DNA of 64,000 bases from Psychrobacter submarinus. GTDB lineage: Bacteria > Pseudomonadota > Gammaproteobacteria > Pseudomonadales > Moraxellaceae. Numbering within the stretch: position 1 is the first letter of the stretch; each line of letters begins with the position of its first letter. The translations under genes and the position numbers were made by a program. The stretch lies in assembly GCF_904846685.1 (NCBI RefSeq), contig NZ_CAJHBQ010000003.1, positions 124,001 to 188,000 of the forward strand, written 5' to 3'. The notes beneath the pieces were generated by a model. It saw only the letters and a list, made by a program, of their open reading frames with translations. It searched no databases and was not told the DNA's origin. This document shows, piece by piece, positions 44,320 to 54,387 of this stretch.

Positions 44320-45996
44320 ATGACCATTCCCCATGCCAATCTGTCTAAAATCCCAACGATGTCGCGCTGTTTATTATCGGTAGCTGTAGCAAGCAGCTTA
44401 CTACTAACAGCTTGCGGCGATGATGATAATGATTTTAATGCGCCAATATCAACAGAATCTCCAACTACTTCAGAGTTTATAAATGCCTTTAGCCAAGATC
44501 AAATAGATACTCTTATTGGCGATACTGCTGACACTCCTGATGCTGAGTGCGGCGTCACCATTGAAAAGGTCAGCTATCCGACTGTTGGCGCTGCAGGCGA
44601 AGCGACTAACGCGACGGCAGCGTTAATGTTACCCACTGGCGATAGCGATGAATGTCAAGGTGAGCGTCCGGTACTGCTGTACGCTCATGGTACGACCACC
44701 GATAGAGGCTATGACTTTACCCAAGTCGGTAATGTCAATAATCCAGCAGTCGGCGAGTCAACACTCATAGCCGCTAACTTTGCCGCCCAAGGTTATATCG
44801 TTGTCGCGCCAAACTATGCTGGCTACGATGATTCCGAGCTTGATTATCATCCGTACTTAGTCGCTGAACAGCAGTCGAATGACATGGTCGATGCGCTAGA
44901 GAGTGCTCGCTCAGTGATCGACAAGCAAAAGCTAGCGAGTAATGACAATTACACCAACATCGATGATTCAGGTAAATTATACCTCTCAGGCTACTCACAA
45001 GGCGGTCATGTCGCTATGGCAACTGCGAGATTACTAGAGTCGCAAAATAAAACAGTAACGGCAATCGCGCCGCTCTCAGGGCCTTATGCGTTAGCTGCTT
45101 TTGGTGATGCGATTTTTGCTGGTAATGTAAATATTGGCGCGACCCGTTTTGCGCCGCTATTGGCAGATGGCATGCAAAAAAAGTACGGCAACATTTATAG
45201 TAACCCGACTGACATCTTTACCGCAGATTATGCCAACACGCAACTGCCAAGTCTGTTGAGTTTTGAGGAATTGGTTGCTGCCAATAAATTGCCTGACAAT
45301 GCACTCTTTGAAGCAAAGCCGACCGATAATCCTTTGATCAATCAGCTGCCAGACAGTGACCTACCTTTTGCGTTCTTAGGGTTTGCTGACGATAACTATC
45401 TGATCAAAACAGATTTCCGTGCCGCTTATGTCGCTGATGCTTTACAAAACCAAGACCAGTTAATAGCAGGCACAGGTGCATTGCCCGCCCAAAACCCGCA
45501 AAACAACCTTCGTAAGGCGTTAAAGGATAACGACTTGCGTGGATATATACCAAAAATGCCGACACTATTGTGTGGTGGTAACCAAGACCCAACGGTATTT
45601 TATGATCTAAATACGGGTTCGATGGCGGCGATATTACAGCAGGCAAGTGCAGCGCCAAACGCCAACCTTAATGTGACGGTTCTAAATGTCGATGTTAGAA
45701 ACAACCGAGGCGAAGTGACTCCGATTGGTGATAGTGCTATGAGCAACCCATGGATGTCAACAACCGTTATCGATGACGTTCAAGACAGATTCTCTACCAC
45801 ATTGACAGCTGTTCAAAATAATGCAATTGCGAATGCGCAGGCTGCGGGCGTAACAGATCCAACAGCATTAGCACAAGCGGCAGGTGCGGCTATATTGTCA
45901 AGCTATCACGGTGGTCTGGTCAGCAGTGCTTGTACTCAAGCGACCCGCGAATTCTTCGATCAAGATTTTAGCGCCTCTCAAGTGGTTCCAAGATAG
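44320..45996 (+). CDS. Secreted lipoprotein alpha/beta hydrolase (lipase-like)
   Basis: 558 residues from ATG 44320, which has AAGGA nine bases upstream; the frame is open to 44239 but earlier starts would put extra residues before the signal peptide. The signal ends in a lipobox (LLTAC, Cys32), so the protein is probably a lipoprotein. The hydrolase fold shows 'RPVLLYAHGTT' (oxyanion region), 'YIVVAPNYAGYDDS' and the nucleophile elbow GYSQGGH; 'LCGGNQDPTVFY' probably carries the acid. It resembles secretory lipases or esterases; the substrate is unknown. Ends at a strong terminator. Confidence 0.85.
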   Translation: MTIPHANLSKIPTMSRCLLSVAVASSLLLTACGDDDNDFNAPISTESPTTSEFINAFSQDQIDTLIGDTADTPDAECGVTIEKVSYPTVGAAGEATNATAALMLPTGDSDECQGERPVLLYAHGTTTDRGYDFTQVGNVNNPAVGESTLIAANFAAQGYIVVAPNYAGYDDSELDYHPYLVAEQQSNDMVDALESARSVIDKQKLASNDNYTNIDDSGKLYLSGYSQGGHVAMATARLLESQNKTVTAIAPLSGPYALAAFGDAIFAGNVNIGATRFAPLLADGMQKKYGNIYSNPTDIFTADYANTQLPSLLSFEELVAANKLPDNALFEAKPTDNPLINQLPDSDLPFAFLGFADDNYLIKTDFRAAYVADALQNQDQLIAGTGALPAQNPQNNLRKALKDNDLRGYIPKMPTLLCGGNQDPTVFYDLNTGSMAAILQQASAAPNANLNVTVLNVDVRNNRGEVTPIGDSAMSNPWMSTTVIDDVQDRFSTTLTAVQNNAIANAQAAGVTDPTALAQAAGAAILSSYHGGLVSSACTQATREFFDQDFSASQVVPR

Positions 45997-46032
45997 TCTT
46001 AAACTGATAATCTGAAGATACTCGCGTCATCC

Positions 46033-46066
46033 AAAAAACTGCATCCGAAAGGGTGCAGTTTTTTTG
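46033..46066 (+). terminator. Intrinsic terminator after the lipoprotein hydrolase
   Basis: ACTGCATCC and GGGTGCAGT (one G-T pair) form the stem around GAAA, with A- and T-tracts on both sides. Confidence 0.92.
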
Positions 46067-46390
46067 TTGATAAAGCAGCTATAAATATAGAAAATTAGAC
46101 GGGTTATCAGAGTAATATTACTAGCGTTTTGTCAAGTGCAAATAAAGCCTGCTAATCAGCTGTTTTGCTTGATTTTATTGGTATATAGATACCCCTAAGC
46201 TTGCAGATTTGTGCTAAAATAGTCCTCTTTATTTACTACTAAAACGATCATCATTTTCCCAAGATTTTTCATGCTTTATGGTGTTGCTTTACTGGCTAAT
46301 TCTTTGATGGTTATCAAAGTCAGCTTAGTGTGGTGAGCGATCTATAAAGCCTGCAAAATTAATAAAGTGGATATGAGTGAAGGAGTGTAT
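46067..46390. promoter_or_regulatory. Upstream region of gyrA
   Basis: 324 bp with no gene. An extended -10 element, TGCTAAAAT, at 46212-46220 is the best promoter candidate; its -35 region is weak. It would leave a leader of about 165 nt before the gyrA start. Confidence 0.4.
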
Positions 46391-49207
46391 ATGAGCGAGT
46401 CGGTCAGTCCTATTGGCATCGTAGATGAATTGAAACAGTCCTACTTAGATTATGCGATGAGTGTGATTGTCTCGCGTGCACTACCTGATGTCCGTGATGG
46501 CTTCAAGCCGGTGCATCGCCGCGTTATGTACGCTATGCATGTGCTCTCTAACGACTACAATAAGCCTTATAAGAAGTCAGCGCGTGTCGTCGGTGATGTC
46601 ATCGGTAAATACCATCCGCATGGCGACAGCGCGGTCTATGATGCTATCGTACGTATGGCGCAGGATTTTAGCTTGCGCTACCCAATGGTTGATGGTCAGG
46701 GTAACTTTGGTTCGATCGATGATGATCCTCCGGCTGCCATGCGTTATACCGAAGTACGTATGACCAAGCTGACTCATCAGATGCTGGCAGATTTGGACAA
46801 AGATACCGTCGATTGGGAAGACAACTACGACGGCTCTGAGCGCATGCCAAGCGTATTGCCTGCGCGCGTGCCCAACCTTTTGGTCAATGGCACAACCGGT
46901 ATTGCGGTCGGTATGGCGACCAATATGGCACCGCATAACTTAACCGAAGTGATCAATGCTTGCTTGGCTTACGCTGAGAACCCGCAAATCTCGGGTGAAG
47001 AGCTGATGACGCATATATCAGGTCCTGATTTCCCGACGGGCGGTATCATCTATGGCCGCGCGGGTATTCAAGACGCTTATCGCACGGGCAAAGGCCGCTT
47101 ACACGTACGTGGTCGCTATCATATTGAGCCGATGAGTACTACCGGTGTCAACCGTGATCGCGAGCGCATTGTGTTCACTGAAGTGCCATATCAGGCCAAT
47201 AAAGCTAAGCTGATTGAGCGTATCGCAGAGCTAGTTCGTGATAAAAAGATCGACGGTATCACTGAAATACGCGATGAGTCTGATAAAGACGGTATGCGTA
47301 TCGCTATCGACTTGCGCCGCGGTGAGACCGCTGAAGTCATCGTTAATAATTTATTTTTGCAGACGCCGCTTGAGACCAGCTTTAGTATCAATATGGTGGC
47401 GCTTGATAACGGTCAGCCTAAGCTATTAACCTTGCGTCAACTGATTGCTGCCTTTGTGCGCCATCGTCAAGAAGTGGTGACGCGCCGTACTATATATGAG
47501 CTTAACAAAGCCCGGGTTCGTGGGCATCTACTCGAAGGTTTGACCGTAGCGCTCGCTAATATCGATGATATTATCGCCACGATAAAAGCATCTGCTAGCC
47601 GCGGTGAAGCGCGTGAGAGCTTACTTGGTAATACTTGGGGCTCAGGTAGTGTCGTCGCTATGCTAAAGGCCGCCGGTAGCCAATCGGTACGTCCTGAGTA
47701 TATCGAAGGCGAAGACCCTAAAGCGCCATTCGGGCTTATCGATGATATGACTAAAGGCGAGCAAAGTTATCGTCTATCACTTGAGCAGGTCAATGCGATT
47801 TTAGAGATGCAGTTGCATCGCTTGACTGGCCTTGAGCAAGACAAACTGACTGAAGAATACCAAGACTTGTTACGTGAGATTGCTAACCTAGAAGCTATCT
47901 TAGGGGATTTTGATAAGCTGATGACTATTATCTCTAATGAGATGATTGAGATTCGAGACAACTTCGGTGACGAGCGCCGTACTGATATTATCGATTCGCG
48001 CAGTGACTTTAGCCGCGAAGACTTAATCCCAGAGCAGACGGTGGTGATGACCGTTTCGCGCACCGGCTATGCCAAGACTCAGCCTATCGATGATTATGTC
48101 GCACAAAAACGCGGCGGTAAAGGTAAGTCAGCGACGGCGATGAAAGAAGACGATGTTATCGATCATCTGCTTGTCACGTCTACTCATGCGACCGTATTAT
48201 GCTTCACAGATACTGGCCGCGTCTTTAGCTTACGTGGCTTTGAAGTACCGATTGCCAGTCGCGGTTCGCGCGGTCGTCCTTTGGTGAACTTAATTGGGCT
48301 CAGTGCTGATGAGTCAGTGACGACGATACTGCCTATTCCAAAGATGGTAGAAGAGTCCTCCGCTACAAGTGAGCTGACTGTAAACGAGACAGACGATGAC
48401 TCGTTAGAAGGCAGCACGACTGCCGCGCCGCCTTTTGTGTTCTTTGCAACGGCGAATGGTACGGTGAAGCGGGTAGAGCTCAAGCAGTTTGCCAATATTC
48501 GCTCTAATGGCTTGATTGCTGTAAGCTTAGAGGAAGGTGATAAGCTTGTGAGCGCGCGTATCACTAGCGGTAGTCAAGAGGTGATGCTATTTGCTTCAAG
48601 CGGTAAAGCGATCCGTTTTGATGAAAACGATGCTCGCGCTATGGGCCGTACCGCTAAAGGTGTGCGCGGTATGCGTCTAAAAGATGATGAGTTTATTAAA
48701 TCTTTAGTCGTTATCGAAGATGACGTCCGTGAGATTTTGATTGCTTGTGAAAACGGCTTTGGTAAGCGTACCTTCATTGAAGAGTTTAATACCCAAAATC
48801 GCGGCGGCGGCGGGGTTATCGCTATCAAAACCAGTGAGCGTAATGGCGCTTTGGTACGCGCAACTAAGGTCGATCCAGAAGATGATATTATCTTAATATC
48901 TGATAAAGGTACTTTAGTGCGTACGCCAGTCGAGCACGTCGCAAGTGCTGGTCGTAACACGCAGGGCGTAACCTTGATTCGTCTGTCTAAAGATGAGACG
49001 CTAGTGGCTATGGCAAGGGTCGAGCACGAAGAGGACGATAATGAGCTGATTGAAGCCATGCGTGAGGATGGTACCTTTGGCGCTGAAGCTCAGGAGCAGG
49101 CAGATATCGATACCACTACCGCAAGCGGCGCAAACGATGATATCAGTGATACTGTCGATATCGCTAATGACTATGATATAGAAACTGGTGTCGATGGAGA
49201 TAGCTAA
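46391..49207 (+). CDS. gyrA: DNA gyrase subunit A
   Basis: The A subunit cuts and reseals DNA in gyrase. From ATG 46391, which has AGGAG five bases upstream, there are 938 residues; a GTG at 46367 and ATG at 46373 in frame are less likely. The catalytic tyrosine is Y119 in 'AAMRYTEVR'. The quinolone-determining region reads '[15 protein letters not shown]' with S80 and D84, the susceptible-type residues. The C-terminal beta-pinwheel follows, with a GyrA-box-like '[10 protein letters not shown]' segment. A Ser/Thr/Glu-rich insertion sits near residues 645-675 and the tail is acidic, as in many gammaproteobacteria. Confidence 0.97.
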   Translation: MSESVSPIGIVDELKQSYLDYAMSVIVSRALPDVRDGFKPVHRRVMYAMHVLSNDYNKPYKKSARVVGDVIGKYHPHGDSAVYDAIVRMAQDFSLRYPMVDGQGNFGSIDDDPPAAMRYTEVRMTKLTHQMLADLDKDTVDWEDNYDGSERMPSVLPARVPNLLVNGTTGIAVGMATNMAPHNLTEVINACLAYAENPQISGEELMTHISGPDFPTGGIIYGRAGIQDAYRTGKGRLHVRGRYHIEPMSTTGVNRDRERIVFTEVPYQANKAKLIERIAELVRDKKIDGITEIRDESDKDGMRIAIDLRRGETAEVIVNNLFLQTPLETSFSINMVALDNGQPKLLTLRQLIAAFVRHRQEVVTRRTIYELNKARVRGHLLEGLTVALANIDDIIATIKASASRGEARESLLGNTWGSGSVVAMLKAAGSQSVRPEYIEGEDPKAPFGLIDDMTKGEQSYRLSLEQVNAILEMQLHRLTGLEQDKLTEEYQDLLREIANLEAILGDFDKLMTIISNEMIEIRDNFGDERRTDIIDSRSDFSREDLIPEQTVVMTVSRTGYAKTQPIDDYVAQKRGGKGKSATAMKEDDVIDHLLVTSTHATVLCFTDTGRVFSLRGFEVPIASRGSRGRPLVNLIGLSADESVTTILPIPKMVEESSATSELTVNETDDDSLEGSTTAAPPFVFFATANGTVKRVELKQFANIRSNGLIAVSLEEGDKLVSARITSGSQEVMLFASSGKAIRFDENDARAMGRTAKGVRGMRLKDDEFIKSLVVIEDDVREILIACENGFGKRTFIEEFNTQNRGGGGVIAIKTSERNGALVRATKVDPEDDIILISDKGTLVRTPVEHVASAGRNTQGVTLIRLSKDETLVAMARVEHEEDDNELIEAMREDGTFGAEAQEQADIDTTTASGANDDISDTVDIANDYDIETGVDGDS

Positions 49208-49271
49208 GTTAAGGGCGAGAGTTAAGTCGCCAATCTAAACAGGGTCATTCTGGTTTTCACATTTCACATAG

Positions 49272-49302
49272 AACCTCTAACGTTATCGTTAGAGGTTTTT
49301 AA
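49272..49302 (+). terminator. Intrinsic terminator after gyrA
   Basis: AACCTCTAACG (49272-49282) pairs with CGTTAGAGGTT (49287-49297) around TTAT, followed by T residues. Confidence 0.92.
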
Positions 49303-49397
49303 TTTTCTTATTTGTATTTTTAATACTCTTTAATTCGATGTTCTAAAGCGTTAAGTCATCGCTTTAATAAGGACGGTAAATCTAAAAGGCTGTTGTT

Positions 49398-50467
49398 ATG
49401 CTAACTAACAATCAAACTTTTCAAGGAACGGTAGCTGGCGCGTCTGCGAGTTTTTTATTCTCGCTATTATTCTTATTTGGTTTATTGATGCAGCCTTTAA
49501 CGGGACGCAAGTAGCGTCATGGCGGGTCATCATGATGCTGATCAGCCTAACAATATTGGTCAGCTTAACGAAGCAGTGGCAGCATGTTTTTGATTATCTA
49601 AAGACCATAAAAACCCCAAAAGAGTGGTTGATATTTATTTTACCGACGCCGATTTTGGGCGGCCAGATCTGGCTGTTTATGTGGGGGCCGGTTAATGGCT
49701 TAGGGCTCGATGTCACTTTGGGCTATTTTTTACTGCCATTAGTGATGATTATGGTAGGGCGATTTTTTTATAAAGAATATATGAGCGCTCTACAGTGGCT
49801 AGCTGCGCTAATAGCGGCGCTCGGCGTTGCGTATGATGTTTATCAATACGGTACGATATCTTGGGCGACTTTATTTGTCTGTTTAGGATACCCGCCTTAC
49901 TTTTTGATGCGCCGCAAGCTAGCTGTGCCACCGATTACTGGTCTATTATCAGATCTAACTTTACTATTACCGGTGGTGCTTTTTGCGTTGTATAGCAGTG
50001 GCGGTTTTGGTACAGCGCTCAGCGATAACAAGTTTTGGTATTTACTGCCATTATTAGGAATATTTAGCGCGCTTGCGATGTCGCTGACGATGGTGGCGAG
50101 TAGTAAGTTGCCGGTGTCACTGTTTGGAACGCTGAGCTATTTAGAGCCGATTTTCCTATTTATATTTTCTATTACGATTTTGAGTCAAGGGCTTGATGAG
50201 GGCGGCTCATTATTTATGTATAGTATGATTATAGTAGCTTTGGCGATTATGATTATAGACAGCGCTAGAGGTTATCTATATCGTCGCCGCGAGGATCGCT
50301 TGCATGGCTATAATGAGCCATTGGTGCATAGTTTTCCTTCGCGTCAACGTCTCAAAAATCGCCGTATCGAGGGAATATTAGCGGCTAGGCGTTTTCGTAA
50401 AATTAACCGCTATCAACGAAAAATAGCGAAAATGTCGCGTAAGATTGAGAAGTTAAATACAAAATAA
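49398..50467 (+). pseudogene. rarD: EamA/RarD family permease, frameshifted
   Basis: The protein starts at ATG 49398 ('MLTNNQTFQGTVAGASASF', first helix) and stops early at 49512-49514. The family sequence continues without a gap one frame over from 49505 ('TQVASWRVIMMLISL') to 50467, with 'GGQIWLFMWGPVNG', 'LGYFLLPLVMIMVGRFFYKE' and 'LQWLAALIAALGVAYDV' as in RarD. The junction is the GGG at 49502-49504: one missing base restores a single ~356-residue, ten-helix transporter. It may be a real inactivating deletion, a sequencing error, or frameshifting. The C-terminus is Arg/Lys-rich and longer than in E. coli RarD. Confidence 0.87.
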
Positions 50468-50697
50468 GCCAACGCTTTCGAGCGCACTCTGTATTTATAG
50501 ATAGACCCTAATGCGGCAAAATTTTGACCGGTTAGATATTATTTTTGGTAACTGTAATGGGCTTTGCTGGTATTAATGGCGGTTTGACTGAGATATGATG
50601 ATATTAAAGTAGCAAAATCTTAAAGTATTGATTTTTATATTTATCACTCACTATTTATCAGCTAGCCCAATTTATCAAAATATTATTAGGAGAATTT

Positions 50698-51366
50698 ATG
50701 TTGCATCTTCATCATTTAGAAAACTCGCGCTCTTTTCGTATTTTATGGTTATTAGAGGAGTTGGGGGCTGATTATCAGCTGACTTGTTATAATCGTACCA
50801 AAGCCTACCGTGCCCCTGATAGTCTAAAAGAGGTGCACCCGCTAGGTCATGCGCCTATATTAGAAGCGGATGGACGGACGCTGATAGAGTCAGGCTTTAT
50901 TATCGAATATCTACTCAAGCACTATGACAAGGAGCAGCAGTTTAAGCCTAGTGACGATAACGAAGCGGCTTGGGAGAATTATACCTTTTGGCTACACTTT
51001 GCAGAAGCGTCAGTCATGCCGCCGTTAGTGATGCGTTTGGTATTTACCAAAGTAGTGCAGCAATCGCCGATGCTCATCAAACCGGTCAGCAAAAAGATTC
51101 AAGCACAAATCGAAAAGAACATGGTCAAATCAAGCTTAGATCCGATATTTGCGATGATGGAGAAGCACTTAGAAGACAATCAGTGGTTTGCGGGTGCTGA
51201 ATTCAGTGCGGCAGATATTCAGATGCATCTAGCAGTGTTAGGGGCCAATGCGGGTGAAGGTTTAAATAGAAAAAAATATGCCAACATCTTAAACTGGCTT
51301 AAACGCAGTGAAGAGCGTCCAGCCTTTAAACGTAGTGAAGAGAAAGGCGGTCGTCTTAACTTCTAA
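50698..51366 (+). CDS. Glutathione S-transferase family protein
   Basis: 222-residue cytosolic GST. The N-terminal thioredoxin-like part has 'LENSRSFRILWLLEELGADYQL' and 'HPLGHAPILEADGRTLIESGFIIEYLL' (glutathione-binding Ser in ESG); the C-terminal helical part has 'NQWFAGAEFSAADIQMHLAV'. The ATG at 50698 follows AGGAGA. Substrate unknown. Confidence 0.92.
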   Translation: MLHLHHLENSRSFRILWLLEELGADYQLTCYNRTKAYRAPDSLKEVHPLGHAPILEADGRTLIESGFIIEYLLKHYDKEQQFKPSDDNEAAWENYTFWLHFAEASVMPPLVMRLVFTKVVQQSPMLIKPVSKKIQAQIEKNMVKSSLDPIFAMMEKHLEDNQWFAGAEFSAADIQMHLAVLGANAGEGLNRKKYANILNWLKRSEERPAFKRSEEKGGRLNF

Positions 51367-51491
51367 GCGGTTAAACTCGTAAAATAGATTTTTAGGTAGA
51401 AGCCAAAAGCGTGTCATTCAATTCGTTGATGATGCGCTTTTTGGTTATAATGGCTAGCAAATACAATTAAACGCTTCAAAAAGGTAGGATA

Positions 51492-51719
51492 ATGAAAGAG
51501 CCAAATAAAGTAACTGACGAGCCTTTTGAGGAAGAAATCATCGAGCAACAGCCGATATCGCTCAAGTCTTGGGGCCAAAAGCTCCTTGTCGCGCTGCTTT
51601 GTATTGCTAGCTTTTATGGTGGCTGGAAGTCTTATGAGTCTAATATGGCAAACGAGTGTTATGCTAGTGGCGGACAAATAATTGAAGGAAAGCGCACCTT
51701 TATCTGTGAGCTTCCCTAG
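51492..51719 (+). CDS. Small single-helix membrane protein
   Basis: 75 residues: an acidic N-terminus (1-24), one helix 'KLLVALLCIASFYGGW' (about 30-45) and a short periplasmic-looking tail with two cysteines (C56, C72 in 'NECYASGG' and 'TFICELP') that could form a disulfide. A GGTAGGA ribosome site precedes the ATG and a 32-bp gap separates it from rnz. Unrecognised; the ribosome site and spacing support it as a real gene. Confidence 0.7.
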   Translation: MKEPNKVTDEPFEEEIIEQQPISLKSWGQKLLVALLCIASFYGGWKSYESNMANECYASGGQIIEGKRTFICELP

Positions 51720-51751
51720 TTTTTTGGACTCTAAGGAGTAAGCAGCGAGCT

Positions 51752-52876
51752 ATGCTACAACTGACCTTTTTGGGCACTTCGGCGGGCGTACCAACTAAAC
51801 AGCGTAATGTCACCGCGCTCGCTATCGAATGCCTAAATCCTTATTTATCTAGTCAAAACCAATCCCGCAAAAAATCACGACCTTGGCTACTTATCGATTG
51901 CGGCGAGGGCACGCAGCAGCAACTGCTTCAGACTAAGCTGTCTTTGCATCAGCTGACGGTTATCTGTATCACGCACGTGCATGGCGACCACTGTTATGGC
52001 CTTCCAGGTTTGCTTGCAAGTGCCGCAATGTCAGGACGCACTGCGCCCTTAACCATTATTGCGCCAAAAGCCATTCACGACTTTCTTGACGCGGTAAAAT
52101 CAACTACTGAGCTACACTTTCCTTTTGCGATCGACTTTATAGCGATAGAAGAGGTTCTGTCTGATAATGGAGCTAAAATCTCTCTGGCTTTAGACAATCA
52201 GCAACAGCTCGAGATTGATATCACAAAACTGTCGCACCGGGTGGCTTCGCATGCTTTTGGGGTGACGCAAACGATTCATCAGCGGGTGCTAAATACAGAT
52301 AAGCTCAAAGCAGCAGGTATTCCCGCTAGCCCTTTATGGGGTCAGTTACAGCAAGGTTATGATGTCACTTTAGAAGACGGACGACAGTTGGCATCAGCTG
52401 ATTATGTCCATAATAATCAGCGGCGCACACGAATAGTGGTGGCAGGGGATAACGACAGTCCAGAGCTATTAAGTGCCGCTGTCAAAAACACGGATCTACT
52501 CGTCCATGAAGCGACTTATACTAATGAGGTAAAAGCACGTATTTTAGCCAAAAACTCTGGCAATATGGGCAACGCAGGCTTTGATCCCATGCACAGTAGC
52601 GCTCAGCAAGTGGCACAATTTGCAAAGGATAGCGGTCTACAACATTTAATCTTGACCCATTTTAGCGCCCGTTATCAGAACTTTGATAACCCTAATAGCA
52701 CTACTGCTAATATGAGTCATATTCGTTTAGAAGCGCAAAGGTATTATCAAAATCAGTTATGGTTAGCTGAGGACTTTGCGCAATATACGGTCGAAGGCGA
52801 ACCAATTACTACTAACAAAGGTAGTGAGCACACTGCCAAATCCAGCGTTCAGTATTTAGGTCTCATAAATAAATAG
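51752..52876 (+). CDS. rnz: Ribonuclease Z
   Basis: Zinc endonuclease that cuts the 3' trailer of tRNA precursors. The metallo-beta-lactamase motif HVHGDH (H75-H80) and 'FLGTSAGVPTKQRNVTALA' at the N-terminus are diagnostic; 'VVAGDNDSPEL' and 'LILTHFSARY' give further metal ligands. The 374-residue length is above the usual ~305, owing mainly to insertions around residues 30-42 and a hydrophilic C-terminal tail. All three tRNAs in this window encode CCA, so it may act mainly as a general RNase here. Confidence 0.93.
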   Translation: MLQLTFLGTSAGVPTKQRNVTALAIECLNPYLSSQNQSRKKSRPWLLIDCGEGTQQQLLQTKLSLHQLTVICITHVHGDHCYGLPGLLASAAMSGRTAPLTIIAPKAIHDFLDAVKSTTELHFPFAIDFIAIEEVLSDNGAKISLALDNQQQLEIDITKLSHRVASHAFGVTQTIHQRVLNTDKLKAAGIPASPLWGQLQQGYDVTLEDGRQLASADYVHNNQRRTRIVVAGDNDSPELLSAAVKNTDLLVHEATYTNEVKARILAKNSGNMGNAGFDPMHSSAQQVAQFAKDSGLQHLILTHFSARYQNFDNPNSTTANMSHIRLEAQRYYQNQLWLAEDFAQYTVEGEPITTNKGSEHTAKSSVQYLGLINK

Positions 52877-52908
52877 ACAATAAATTAGCCTCTTTAAATG
52901 ACCGGACA

Positions 52909-53889
52909 TTAGCCCTCACTATCAGCCGCAGCCAATTGTGTTTTGCCGCTAAAGTAGCGACTAAACTGATAAGCAACTCGCCCTGATCGGCCGCCGCGCT
53001 CTGATGCCCAGCGTAAAGCTGCGGCTCTGATATCGTCAGCTAGAGGCGGCTCTTCTTTGCCAATCGTAGTCATTTTAGCCTCACTATGATTTTCTGAATG
53101 AGTTTCTAAAGCACCCGATATTTTCGCTTGCTCTAAGCTCAGATAATGCTGCACAATTTGAAGATAAGTATGTTGATCCATCGGATGAAAGGATAACCAA
53201 AGACCAAAACGATCCGATAAAGACACGGTCTCATCTATAGTCTCATAAGGGTTAACCTCATCGGTCTGTCCATCATAAATACTAATATTATCCTTCATCA
53301 ATTGCGGTAATAGATGGCGGCGGTTACTGGTTGCATATACTAAAAGCTTGTCTTGCTCAGAGTCTAGCGCGCCATCGAGTACGCTTTTTAGCGCCCGATA
53401 ACTCTCATCTTGACCGTTAAAGGCCAAATCATCACAGTACACGACATAGCGGCACTGAGTGTCAGCAGGCAGTGCATTGATAGCAGCGCGAATTTTATCG
53501 AGCACTTGTAGATCATCACGGGCAATCTCGATAATACGTAAACCTTCGCTGTGATATTCTTGCAGTAGAGCGCGTATTAGCGATGATTTACCGGCGCCGC
53601 GAGTTCCGGTCATCAGTACGTGATTGGCCGGAAAGCCTTTTAAGAATTGACGCGTGTTTTGAACCAGTTTTGTTTTTTGGGTCTCAATACCTTGTAAGTC
53701 ATCTAAGCTTAAAAACAGATTTACTGATAAGGGTTCAAGATGACCACTGCGACCACCGACCCAGCGATAAGCCAATTGTTCGGGGTCGATTTGAATGGTT
53801 GGCGTGACGCGCTCTTGTAAGTATTGCTCTAGCAATGTCAGTAACGGTGCGGGTAGGGCGTAGTGATCGTTCGGCTTGGATTCGGACAT
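52909..53889 (-). CDS. DUF815 family ATP-binding protein
   Basis: 326 residues from ATG 53889. AAA-like P-loop 'MTGTRGAGKSSLIRALL' (about 93-109), Walker B-type 'YVVYCDDLAF', and 'LVYATSNRRHLLPQLM' (sensor 1) identify DUF815, a single-domain AAA+ group of unknown function. The frame is open to 53961, but that extension lies inside the inverted-repeat element upstream and is not family-like. It is convergent with rnz (32-bp gap). Its promoter may lie within or next to the MITE-like insertion. Confidence 0.88.
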   Translation of the reverse strand: MSESKPNDHYALPAPLLTLLEQYLQERVTPTIQIDPEQLAYRWVGGRSGHLEPLSVNLFLSLDDLQGIETQKTKLVQNTRQFLKGFPANHVLMTGTRGAGKSSLIRALLQEYHSEGLRIIEIARDDLQVLDKIRAAINALPADTQCRYVVYCDDLAFNGQDESYRALKSVLDGALDSEQDKLLVYATSNRRHLLPQLMKDNISIYDGQTDEVNPYETIDETVSLSDRFGLWLSFHPMDQHTYLQIVQHYLSLEQAKISGALETHSENHSEAKMTTIGKEEPPLADDIRAAALRWASERGGRSGRVAYQFSRYFSGKTQLAAADSEG

Positions 53890-53932
53890 ATCTATTCTAA
53901 TCGTTTGGGTTAAATTTAATGCAGATAATATA

Positions 53933-54222
53933 GGGCGTGTTGAACATTCACAAATGCGCACTGCTGATAGCTAAAATAGTTCTAGTCTAAGTGAAAATTG
54001 CAGATAATGCTTATTGCATTGGCTAGCTGATTTTATTTAAACAGTCGCAACGACTAGGGCGATTTTAGCATCAGCCCTCACGACAACAACAGGGACAGGA
54101 CTATTTTTTGCCGCTTTATTGATAAAAATAGACGCTTAGAACGACTAAACTTACCATTTTTATCTGCAAATCGCCTAAAAAATAGTCTCTGTCAGTGCCA
54201 AGGTCGAATGTTCAACACGCCC
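53933..54222. mobile_element. MITE-like element with 17-bp terminal inverted repeats
   Basis: GGGCGTGTTGAACATTC (53933-53949) and its exact complement (54206-54222) bound 290 bp and are flanked on both sides by TA, the target duplication of IS630/Tc1-type and some IS5-group elements. No transposase is encoded. Inner inverted repeats (GACAGGACTATTTTTT near 54095 and AAAAAATAGTCTCTGTC near 54178; GATAAAAA/TTTTTATC) can fold it into a long hairpin. It sits between the divergent DUF815 and kinase genes, close to both promoters. Confidence 0.85.
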
Positions 54223-54387
54223 TAGTCAGTTCACTATGAAAATGTTATGCAAGGCTGCTATGAATTATTGCAGCCTCTGTCTGCGTAGGCACGGCACGCC
54301 AGAAAATTTTATTAGTCTTGCTGGTCAATCAAACGCATAACACTTTTAATCAGGTCTACTATAGCCACATAAGGGCTTTACTTTACT

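Noticed and set aside
46628-46650. Quinolone-resistance mutation in gyrA
   Set aside because: The resistance-determining region keeps the susceptible-type Ser and Asp (S80, D84).
53890-53961. N-terminal extension of the DUF815 protein to 53961
   Set aside because: The extra codons lie partly inside the MITE-like element and are unlike the family; ATG 53889 is a better start.
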